Positions 1-5,834 of a DNA stretch of 7,863 nt are shown piece by piece (the first letter of the stretch is position 1; each line of letters opens with the position of its first letter). The stretch covers positions 1-7,863 of the forward strand of contig CAJXHW010000076.1 of the NCBI GenBank assembly GCA_913054565.1, in the 5' to 3' direction. The translations under genes and the position numbers were made by a program. The notes beneath the pieces were generated by a model. It ran no database searches, was not told the origin of the DNA, and saw only the letters and a list, made by a program, of their open reading frames with translations. This DNA is from an uncultured Kordia sp. Lineage in GTDB: Bacteria > Bacteroidota > Bacteroidia > Flavobacteriales > Flavobacteriaceae.

Positions 1-29
1 TTTTCGAGCATGGCAAATTTAAACAATAG
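1..29 (+). CDS. Possible 3' end of an upstream gene (partial)
   Basis: Read from base 3, the window opens with codons for FEHGKFKQ followed by TAG at 27-29. This would be the last eight residues of a gene whose body lies left of the window. An ending of this type resembles the C-terminal helix of NarL/FixJ-type response regulators, and I recall such a gene beside nadE in some flavobacteria, but eight residues cannot establish that. A second frame, starting at base 1, stays open until TAA at 52-54 and ends in LFLQEQS, so the reading frame itself is uncertain. The function is unknown from this window. Confidence 0.3.
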
Positions 30-50
30 ATTGTTTCTTCAAGAACAATC
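21..50 (+). repeat. Alternating inverted repeats in the nadE leader
   Basis: Three short segments can pair in two exclusive ways. AAACAAT (21-27) is the reverse complement of ATTGTTT (30-36), leaving a two-base loop. GATTGTT (29-35) is the reverse complement of AACAATC (44-50). The middle copy can therefore pair with only one neighbour at a time. No T-tract follows on either strand, so this is not a standard intrinsic terminator. An A-rich stretch (51-59) separates it from the nadE start. The pairing is seen directly; any regulatory role is conjecture, and chance is plausible in AT-rich DNA. Confidence 0.3.
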
Positions 51-65
51 ATAAAAAAAGTCATT

Positions 66-854
66 ATGAAAACGGAAAAAGTTATAGACCATATTGTTAG
101 CTGGTTAAAAGATTATGCAACCAAAGCCAATGTTAATGGCTTTGTAATTGGTATTTCAGGAGGTATAGATTCTGCAGTAACATCAACACTATGTGCTAAA
201 ACTGGACTACCGGTATTATGTATTGAAATGCCTATTCATCAAGCTCCAAGTCATGTGAGTAGAGCCCAAGAACATATTACTGAGTTAAAAAAAAAGTTTT
301 CAAATGTTACCGACACAAGAGCAAACTTAACTCCTGTTTTTGAAGAATTTAAAACCGAAGTATCACTAGATGGCAAGCAAGAGATTGTTGACATGGCATT
401 AGCAAATACAAGAGCGCGTTTACGCATGACTACATTGTATTACTACGCGGGATTATTAGGCCATTTAGTTGCTGGTACTGGAAATAAGGTAGAAGATTTT
501 GGTGTAGGTTTTTACACAAAATATGGTGATGGCGGTGTAGATTTAAGTCCGATTGCTGACTTAATGAAATCTGAAGTCTACACCATTGCCGAGCATCTGA
601 ATATTTGCAATAGCATTAGAATTGCCAAGCCTTCAGATGGTTTATTTGGCGACGCTAGAAGTGACGAAGATCAGATTGGAGCTAATTATGACGAATTGGA
701 ATGGGCAATGACAATGAAGGATCAGGGAAAAACTGCCGAAGAATTTTCTGGACGACAATTAGAAGTTTTCAACATTTATTTAAGCTACAACAGAAGGAAT
801 AAACACAAGATGGATCCTATTCCTGTTTGTGTCATCCCGAAAGGATTGCGTTAA
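66..854 (+). CDS. nadE: NH3-dependent NAD+ synthetase
   Basis: This cytoplasmic enzyme carries out the last step of NAD+ synthesis: deamido-NAD+ (nicotinate adenine dinucleotide) is adenylated with ATP and then amidated. The 262-residue protein is the short form: it has only the synthetase domain, with no N-terminal nitrilase-type glutaminase, so free ammonia is the expected nitrogen donor. The N-type ATP-pyrophosphatase loop SGGIDS lies at residues 31-36. NTRARLRM (114-121) and the stretch starting GTGNKVEDFG (137 on) with DLSPIADLMKSEVY are family hallmarks of the active site and dimer interface. GLFGDARSDEDQIG (192-205) is the usual late substrate-binding region. The ATG at 66 gives a normal N-terminus and follows an A-rich leader; no Shine-Dalgarno is present, as is common in this phylum. 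The stop codon is 5 bases from the end of dnaG on the other strand. Confidence 0.96.
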   Translation: MKTEKVIDHIVSWLKDYATKANVNGFVIGISGGIDSAVTSTLCAKTGLPVLCIEMPIHQAPSHVSRAQEHITELKKKFSNVTDTRANLTPVFEEFKTEVSLDGKQEIVDMALANTRARLRMTTLYYYAGLLGHLVAGTGNKVEDFGVGFYTKYGDGGVDLSPIADLMKSEVYTIAEHLNICNSIRIAKPSDGLFGDARSDEDQIGANYDELEWAMTMKDQGKTAEEFSGRQLEVFNIYLSYNRRNKHKMDPIPVCVIPKGLR

Positions 855-859
855 AGCTA

Positions 860-2815
860 TTACAGCACACGGTTTAACTTTTCTGAGAGCACTTTTTTAA
901 GTGCTGTATAGTCCATTATTTCTTGTATAATTTCGACATTGGAAATCTCTTGAGAAACTGATTTTGCAAGTTCATCAATCTTTTTGGTGACTAAAAAACG
1001 CCTTAATGACAATATATTTTCATTGACTAAACGGCCAATATTGTCTTCTTTTTTTATTGGAAATATATTTTGTCGCTCCCAATCATTTAATGAGTAACGC
1101 TCTTCATTCATTAAAATTGACGTCACCTCACTTGCCAACACAGGCTCTAAAACATTGATAAATGTTTCTATTTGCAACTTATCATCGCTCTGTAATTTTT
1201 CAACAATTTTATAATACAGCACTTGAAATAACTCATTTGCAAATTCCACCTCATCCTCCTGCAAACTCAAAAACACTTTTTGATGTACGGAATTCACTTC
1301 TAACTCTTTATCTAATTGAAGTTCTCCTGTATCGTTTTCTTTGAGGTAATATTCTTCAAATTCCGCTTCAACAGTTGCATACAACAACAGCATTTGAATA
1401 ATTTTTCGTTCTAACTCATATTGCTCATCTACCTTTTTAACAGGCTGTTTGGACTTATGTACAACATCGAAACTTTTTTGTTGCTGCTTTGTAGTTTTAT
1501 TATTTTCCCTAGTAACTGTATTAGATAATTGTGCAAGTGTAGAAAATAATACTTGCTCAGAAATATCCATAATACGAGCGCATTCTTTAATATACAGCTC
1601 GCGTTTTATTGTATCTGGTATTTTAGAAATACTTGTGATGATTTCACGAATGGTTTCCGCTTTCCTAACAGGATCATTCTTAGCTTCATCACTTAAAACC
1701 CCTGCTTTAAATGCAATAAAATCTTTTGAATTATCTTCTAAATACAACACCAACTCTTCATAAGGTGTCTTTTTAGCAAACGAATCCGGATCTTCACCTT
1801 CTGGGAAAGGGCAAATTCTCACATTCATCCCTTGCTCTAAAATCAAGTCAACTCCGCGCAATGAAGCTCTCATACCAGCCGCATCACCATCAAAAAGTAT
1901 TGTGATATTTTTAGTCAGCCTATTAACCAATCTAATTTGATCACTTGTTAAAGCCGTACCAGAAGATGCTACAACATTATGAATACCAGTTTGATGAAAC
2001 TGTATCACATCTGTATACCCTTCAACCAAATAGCAATTATCTTCTTTAGATATAGCTTGTTTTGCTTGATGTATACCATATAAAATTTTACTTTTATGAT
2101 AAATTTCACTCTCTGGAGAATTCAGGTATTTGGCTGCTTTTTTATTACTTGTTAAAATACGTCCACCAAAGCCTAAAACACGACCACTCATAGAGTGAAT
2201 AGGAAACAATACACGTCCTTTAAAACGATCAAACTGTTTGGTTTCTTTTACAATTGTAAGCCCTGTTTTTTCTAAAAACTCTAATTGATAACTGTTTTTT
2301 ATAGCTTCTTTAGTAAATGCTTCCCATTGATCTAAAGCATAACCCAACTTGAATTTTTTTATAGTTTCCTCAGTAAAGCCACGTTCTTTAAAATAAGTTA
2401 AACCAATAGCTTTTCCTTGTTCATTATTATGCAAAATATCTGAAAAGTATTTTTGTGCATATTCCGAAACCAAATACATACTTTCACGCTCACTAGCTTG
2501 CTCTTTCTGTTCGTTTGACTGTTCAGTTTCTTCAATTTCAATATTGTATTTTTTAGCTAAATACTTAATAGCCTCAGGATAAGAACAATGTTCATGCTCC
2601 ATTAAAAAAGCGACAACATTACCCCCTTTTCCTGATGAAAAATCTTTCCAAATTTGCTTTACAGGAGATACCATAAAACTTGGTGAACGCTCATCTGTAA
2701 ACGGACTCAACCCTTTAAAATTACTTCCTGCCTTTTTTAACTGTACAAAATCACCTATTACCTCCTCTAAACGAGCAGTTTCAAAAACGTTATTTATGGT
2801 TGTTTGTGAAATCAA
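860..2815 (-). CDS. dnaG: DNA primase DnaG with a zinc-ligand-free N-terminal domain
   Basis: DnaG makes the RNA primers for lagging-strand synthesis and works with the DnaB helicase at the fork. The 651-residue protein has the usual order. A CHC2-like N-terminal domain (about 1-95) is followed by a charged linker, the polymerase core (about 115-430), a Lys/Gln-rich linker (about 432-465) and a C-terminal helicase-interaction region (about 466-651). The core contains RFKGRVLFPI (197-206), GFGGR (215-219) and the TOPRIM motifs EGYTD (E265) and DGDAAG (D309, D311), so catalysis should be intact. In the CHC2-like domain the four positions that normally bind zinc are S37, T40, D58 and S61. The start is TTG at 2813-2815: an in-frame TAA lies 12 bases upstream, TTG gives the expected MIS N-terminus, and the next Met (residue 48) would cut the domain in half. 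Confidence 0.96.
   Translation of the reverse strand: MISQTTINNVFETARLEEVIGDFVQLKKAGSNFKGLSPFTDERSPSFMVSPVKQIWKDFSSGKGGNVVAFLMEHEHCSYPEAIKYLAKKYNIEIEETEQSNEQKEQASERESMYLVSEYAQKYFSDILHNNEQGKAIGLTYFKERGFTEETIKKFKLGYALDQWEAFTKEAIKNSYQLEFLEKTGLTIVKETKQFDRFKGRVLFPIHSMSGRVLGFGGRILTSNKKAAKYLNSPESEIYHKSKILYGIHQAKQAISKEDNCYLVEGYTDVIQFHQTGIHNVVASSGTALTSDQIRLVNRLTKNITILFDGDAAGMRASLRGVDLILEQGMNVRICPFPEGEDPDSFAKKTPYEELVLYLEDNSKDFIAFKAGVLSDEAKNDPVRKAETIREIITSISKIPDTIKRELYIKECARIMDISEQVLFSTLAQLSNTVTRENNKTTKQQQKSFDVVHKSKQPVKKVDEQYELERKIIQMLLLYATVEAEFEEYYLKENDTGELQLDKELEVNSVHQKVFLSLQEDEVEFANELFQVLYYKIVEKLQSDDKLQIETFINVLEPVLASEVTSILMNEERYSLNDWERQNIFPIKKEDNIGRLVNENILSLRRFLVTKKIDELAKSVSQEISNVEIIQEIMDYTALKKVLSEKLNRVL
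862..907. repeat. Mutually exclusive hairpins at the nadE/dnaG convergent junction
   Basis: AGCACTT (888-894) and AAGTGCT (899-905) form a perfect 7-bp stem with a four-base loop. ACAGCAC (862-868) is also the exact reverse complement of GTGCTGT (901-907), so the right arm can instead pair with a segment that overlaps the dnaG stop region. Everything lies in the last codons of dnaG. Neither strand shows a T-tract directly after a stem, so this is not a canonical terminator. It may nevertheless mark or protect the 3' ends of the two converging transcripts. Confidence 0.4.
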
Positions 2816-2833
2816 TTTATGAAAGAATTACAT

Positions 2834-2841
2834 CAAATTTA
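2834..2841 (-). promoter_or_regulatory. Candidate dnaG promoter, -7 element TAAATTTG
   Basis: On the minus strand this reads TAAATTTG, an exact match to the Bacteroidetes -7 consensus TAnnTTTG. It lies 18 bases before the TTG start of dnaG, predicting a very short leader. No TTG-type -33 element is found at the expected 19-21 base spacing; the nearest one is in the T-tract of the queA terminator, about 29 bases away. The terminator just upstream means dnaG needs its own promoter, which supports the call. One 8-base match in AT-rich DNA can arise by chance. Confidence 0.45.
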
Positions 2842-2871
2842 TGAATGGTAAATGTACTAAATAATATAAAC

Positions 2872-2903
2872 AAAAAAGGATTCATCTATTGATGAATCCT
2901 TTT
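2872..2903 (-). terminator. Intrinsic terminator of queA
   Basis: The arms 2874-2886 and 2891-2903 form a perfect 13-bp stem (core GGATTCATC / GATGAATCC) around a four-base loop. Read on the minus strand, the stem runs directly into a run of six T's that includes the end of the arm. It starts about 20 bases after the queA stop and so ends the leftward transcript before dnaG. On the plus strand only TTTT is present, so termination there would be weak, and no gene needs it. Confidence 0.9.
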
Positions 2904-2923
2904 AAAATAGTGCAAGTTCTTTA

Positions 2924-3973
2924 TTATATAATCAACATTGCGTCGCCATAAGAATAAAAATTATAACCTTCTTTTATTGCTTCGTCATATGCTTTCATTA
3001 CAAAATCATAATCTGCAAACGCAGCTACCATCATCAATAAGGTTGACTTTGGTGTGTGGAAATTTGTAATCATACAATTGGCAATACTAAAATCATGTGG
3101 CGGGTGAATGTATTTGTTTGTCCATCCTTCAAACTCATTTAATGTACGGTTAGAAGACACTGAACTCTCTAAAGCCCTCATTACAGTTGTACCAACAGCA
3201 CATACTCTTTTTTTCCTAGCTTTAGCAGTATTAATAGTATCTACAGCTGCTTTCTCTATAACCATTTCTTCAGAATCCATCTTGTGCTTAGACAAGTCTT
3301 CTACCTCAACAGGATTAAAAGTTCCTAAACCAATATGTAGTGTTACCTCAGCAAAATTTACTCCTTTTATCTCTAAACGCTTTAATAAATGCTTAGAGAA
3401 GTGTAATCCAGCCGTTGGCGCAGCTACTGCTCCTTCATGCTTAGCATAAATGGTTTGGTAGCGATCTTTATCTTCTGGCTCAACTTCTCTTTTTATATAT
3501 TTTGGCAATGGTGTTACTCCCAATTCACCTAATTTTTCTCTAAACTCTTCATATCCTCCGTCATATAAAAAACGAAGTGTTCTACCTCTAGACGTTGTAT
3601 TATCAATAACCTCAGCCACTAAAGCTTGGTCTTCTCCAAAATACAGTTTGTTACCAATACGTATTTTTCTAGCAGGATCAACTAAAACATCCCAAAGTCG
3701 TTGTTCTTTACTTAACTCACGTAATAAAAATACTTCAATTCTTGCTCCAGTTTTTTCTTTGCTACCAAATAAGCGTGCAGGAAAAACCTTTGTGTTATTT
3801 AACACCATCACATCATCTTCATCAAAATAATTGATTAAATCTTTAAACTGCTTGTGTTCAATAGTTTGCTCTGCCCTGTTCAATACCATTAAACGAGATT
3901 CATCTCTGTTTTCTGCTGGATGTTCAGATAATAATCCTTCTGGAAGTTCAAAATCGAATTGTGATAATTTCAT
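2924..3973 (-). CDS. queA: S-adenosylmethionine:tRNA ribosyltransferase-isomerase
   Basis: QueA transfers and isomerises the ribosyl part of S-adenosylmethionine onto 7-aminomethyl-7-deazaguanine in the tRNA anticodon loop, giving epoxyqueuosine in the queuosine pathway (tRNAs for Tyr, His, Asn, Asp). The 349-residue length is normal. Family motifs run end to end: FELPEGLLSEHPAENRDESR at the N-terminus, then FPARLFGSK, VAAPTAGLHFS, EVTLHIGLGTFNPVEVED with HKMDSE, AVGTTVMRALES, and NFHTPKSTLLMMVAAF near the C-terminus. The ATG at 3971-3973 gives the standard MKLSQFDFELP start. The gene ends with two consecutive in-frame TAA codons. It is separated from aroA by 65 bases containing a likely promoter and is closed by a strong terminator, so it can be a single-gene unit, possibly with read-through from the aroA operon. 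No other queuosine gene is in the window. Confidence 0.97.
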   Translation of the reverse strand: MKLSQFDFELPEGLLSEHPAENRDESRLMVLNRAEQTIEHKQFKDLINYFDEDDVMVLNNTKVFPARLFGSKEKTGARIEVFLLRELSKEQRLWDVLVDPARKIRIGNKLYFGEDQALVAEVIDNTTSRGRTLRFLYDGGYEEFREKLGELGVTPLPKYIKREVEPEDKDRYQTIYAKHEGAVAAPTAGLHFSKHLLKRLEIKGVNFAEVTLHIGLGTFNPVEVEDLSKHKMDSEEMVIEKAAVDTINTAKARKKRVCAVGTTVMRALESSVSSNRTLNEFEGWTNKYIHPPHDFSIANCMITNFHTPKSTLLMMVAAFADYDFVMKAYDEAIKEGYNFYSYGDAMLII

Positions 3974-3994
3974 GTATCTATTTAATTTAGACCG

Positions 3995-4026
3995 CTAATA
4001 TACAATCTGAACATAGGGGTTGTCAA
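3995..4026 (-). promoter_or_regulatory. Predicted queA promoter
   Basis: In the 65-base gap between aroA and queA the minus strand has TTGACA (4026-4021), then 18 bases, then TATATT (4002-3997), extended to TATATTAG, which differs by one base from the Bacteroidetes -7 consensus TAnnTTTG. The TTG lies 21 bases from this element, within the range expected for Bacteroidetes -33/-7 pairs. The start of transcription would fall about 15 bases before the queA ATG. The call rests on consensus resemblance and position only. Confidence 0.5.
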
Positions 4027-4038
4027 GTAAATTAGCAA

Positions 4039-5274
4039 TTATATTTTATTTATTTGAATTCCGAGTATTTTTAAATCGTTCCAAAACTCCGGATATGACT
4101 TTGAAACCACTTCTGAATCCTTAATAATTACATCTGTCTTCAAAGTTAATGGCGCAAAAGCCATTGCCATTCTATGGTCTTGATAAGTTTCAATATGCAC
4201 TGCTGACTTAATACTTGTAGTTTTTTTCAAATGTAATGAATCATTAGTAACAGATATTTCTGCTCCTAATTTTGTCAACTCATTTTTCAAAGCCTCTAAT
4301 CGGTCCGTCTCTTTTATTTTCAAGGTATGTAATCCAAATAAATCACACGGCACTCCCATAGCAAAAGATGTAACGGCTATGGTTTGAGCTATATCAGGTG
4401 AGTCATTCAAATTAAATAACTTCTTACCCAAGTCATGAGTTGTTTTTGTAAGTTGTATTGAATTTGTTTTGAACTTAGTGGTTACACCAAATTCTTTGTA
4501 AATATCAACCAAACTTGCATCACCTTGTAATGAGTTTTCTTTATATGAGGACAACTCAACGGTAGTTCCTATGTCAGACAAGGCTATTAGACTATAAAAA
4601 TAAGACGCAGAACTCCAGTCTGACTCTACAACAAACATATTCTTATTTATAGCATCAGTAGCAACCTTAAATGGCTTTACTTTTATAACATCATTTACAA
4701 ATTTGGTTGCAACACCTAAATCATTCAACAAACTCAAGGTCATATTAATATACGGTACAGATGTAATTTCACCCTTAAGCGTTAATTGCAAACCATTTTT
4801 TAATACGGGAGCAATTAACAGTAACGCTGAAATATACTGACTAGAAACACCCGCATCTAAATCTACACTACTCTTACTTAACACCCCTCCTTTTATTAGT
4901 AATGGCGGAAACCCATCTTTTTCTTTATATGTGATTTTAGCGCCCAATGTTCTCAACGCTTCTACCAAAACACCTATTGGACGTTCCTTCATTCTAGACG
5001 ACCCCGTCAACACACATGTTTTGTTTTCCTGTATAGACAAGTAGGCTGTTAAAAATCGCATGGCTGTTCCTGCATGATGAACATCTATACATTTTTCATT
5101 AGAAGACACTCCTTTTTGAAGCACCAGTGTATCGTCTGAATTTGATAAATTGTCAATCAGAAAATCATTAAACAGAGCCTGTAAAATCAATATTCTATTA
5201 GATTCTGATTTTGACCCCGTAATAGTCATCATCCTCCCGGAATGAATTACAGATTTACTGAGCTTCAAATCCAT
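4039..5274 (-). CDS. aroA: 3-phosphoshikimate 1-carboxyvinyltransferase (EPSP synthase)
   Basis: AroA joins shikimate-3-phosphate and phosphoenolpyruvate to give EPSP, the sixth step of the shikimate pathway to chorismate and aromatic amino acids, in the cytoplasm. The 411 residues are slightly fewer than the 427 of E. coli. The substrate-binding motif GSKSESNR lies at 20-27 (K22, R27), HAGTAMR at 67-73, RMKERPIG at 94-101 and SSQYISALL at 144-152. The catalytic Asp is D294 (in DSPDIAQT), followed by KIKETDRL with E322 and R325, then DHRMAM (366-371) and VSKSYPEF with K392. All expected catalytic residues are present. The usual NAGTAMRP reads HAGTAMRF, which I regard as normal for this phylum. 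The ATG at 5272-5274 overlaps the preceding stop as TAATG, suggesting translational coupling and making it last in the four-gene unit. No terminator follows it. Confidence 0.97.
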   Translation of the reverse strand: MDLKLSKSVIHSGRMMTITGSKSESNRILILQALFNDFLIDNLSNSDDTLVLQKGVSSNEKCIDVHHAGTAMRFLTAYLSIQENKTCVLTGSSRMKERPIGVLVEALRTLGAKITYKEKDGFPPLLIKGGVLSKSSVDLDAGVSSQYISALLLIAPVLKNGLQLTLKGEITSVPYINMTLSLLNDLGVATKFVNDVIKVKPFKVATDAINKNMFVVESDWSSASYFYSLIALSDIGTTVELSSYKENSLQGDASLVDIYKEFGVTTKFKTNSIQLTKTTHDLGKKLFNLNDSPDIAQTIAVTSFAMGVPCDLFGLHTLKIKETDRLEALKNELTKLGAEISVTNDSLHLKKTTSIKSAVHIETYQDHRMAMAFAPLTLKTDVIIKDSEVVSKSYPEFWNDLKILGIQINKI

Positions 5275-5507
5275 TACTTTCTCTTATGTTTCTTTAGTTG
5301 AAAATGCGCCATTAAAAAACCATATGCTAATGAAAACAATACTAATCCTATTATATAATTTCTAAACTCAGGTGTTTTCGCATACACCGAAAACTCTTGT
5401 GTAAAAGCGCTAATAAACACCTTTATTATTACAGCTACAATAAAAAATACGGTTGAAAAACGCAAACCTAAATGTAGTAACGATGGTGTATTTTGTTTAT
5501 CACTCAT
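5274..5507 (-). CDS. Small two-helix membrane protein, function unknown
   Basis: I do not recognise this 77-residue protein by function. Two hydrophobic segments, about residues 16-35 and 50-68, are long enough to cross the membrane. They are separated by a short polar loop (about 36-49), and the protein ends in a strongly basic tail (LKKHKRK). By the positive-inside rule both ends would be cytoplasmic. There is no cleavable signal peptide and no cysteine or catalytic motif. The gene looks real because its start shares a base with the stop of the pyrophosphohydrolase gene (TAATG) and its stop shares a base with the aroA start (TAATG). This wedges it between two well-supported genes with no slack. 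It may be a small inner-membrane protein conserved in flavobacteria next to aroA; the neighbours do not reveal its role. Confidence 0.75.
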   Translation of the reverse strand: MSDKQNTPSLLHLGLRFSTVFFIVAVIIKVFISAFTQEFSVYAKTPEFRNYIIGLVLFSLAYGFLMAHFQLKKHKRK

Positions 5508-5833
5508 TACTTTAATTTTTCGTTATTATGGTGCCTATCATGATCACGTTTAGTTTTCAAATCAAGTTTTTTATCAAATGCCTCTTGTAAATCTATATCA
5601 GTTTGATTTGCTAAACAAAGTACTACAAACATCACATCTGCTAGTTCTTCTCCTAAGTCTTTATTTTTATCACTTTCTTTTTCACTTTGCTCGCCATAAC
5701 GTCGTGCAATAATTCTGGCTACTTCACCAACCTCTTCCGTTAATTGCGCCATGTTAGTTAATTCGTTAAAGTAACGAACACCATGGTTTTTAATCCAGTT
5801 ATCTACGTCTAATTGTGCATTTTTAATATCCAT
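5507..5833 (-). CDS. MazG-like nucleotide pyrophosphohydrolase
   Basis: This 108-residue protein belongs to the all-alpha NTP pyrophosphohydrolase (MazG-like) superfamily, whose members hydrolyse nucleoside or deoxynucleoside triphosphates to monophosphates and pyrophosphate. The metal-binding signature EXXE...EXXD is clear: EEVGE at 33-37 (E34, E37) and EELAD at 62-66 (E63, D66), each in a predicted helix. The 25-residue spacing falls in the family range. The size corresponds to a single MazG domain, so it is not full-length two-domain MazG, and it should act as an oligomer in the cytoplasm. The C-terminus (KRDHDRHHNNEKLK) is very polar. Its ATG follows the stop of the DUF3857 gene after a single base (TAG-A-ATG), and its stop overlaps the next start (TAATG). 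The exact nucleotide substrate cannot be read from sequence; house-cleaning of damaged or excess dNTPs is the general expectation. Confidence 0.88.
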   Translation of the reverse strand: MDIKNAQLDVDNWIKNHGVRYFNELTNMAQLTEEVGEVARIIARRYGEQSEKESDKNKDLGEELADVMFVVLCLANQTDIDLQEAFDKKLDLKTKRDHDRHHNNEKLK

Positions 5834-5834
5834 T

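Noticed and set aside
888..905. Perfect 7-bp hairpin as an intrinsic terminator for nadE or dnaG
   Set aside because: No T-tract follows the stem on either strand; the six T's belong to the stem and loop. It was kept only as an inverted repeat.
1162..1763. Plus-strand open frames of 60 and 104 codons inside dnaG
   Set aside because: They lie antisense to well-conserved dnaG codons, have no recognisable domain, and show the composition expected of a complementary-strand shadow.
3108..3830. Plus-strand open frames of 113 and 60 codons inside queA
   Set aside because: They are antisense to conserved queA motifs, with no start context or family resemblance.
4984..5120. Phe instead of Pro and His instead of Asn in the AroA NAGTAMRP motif, as a sign of an unusual enzyme
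   Set aside because: HAGTAMRFLTA is, as far as I recall, the common form in Bacteroidetes AroA, and all catalytic residues are present.
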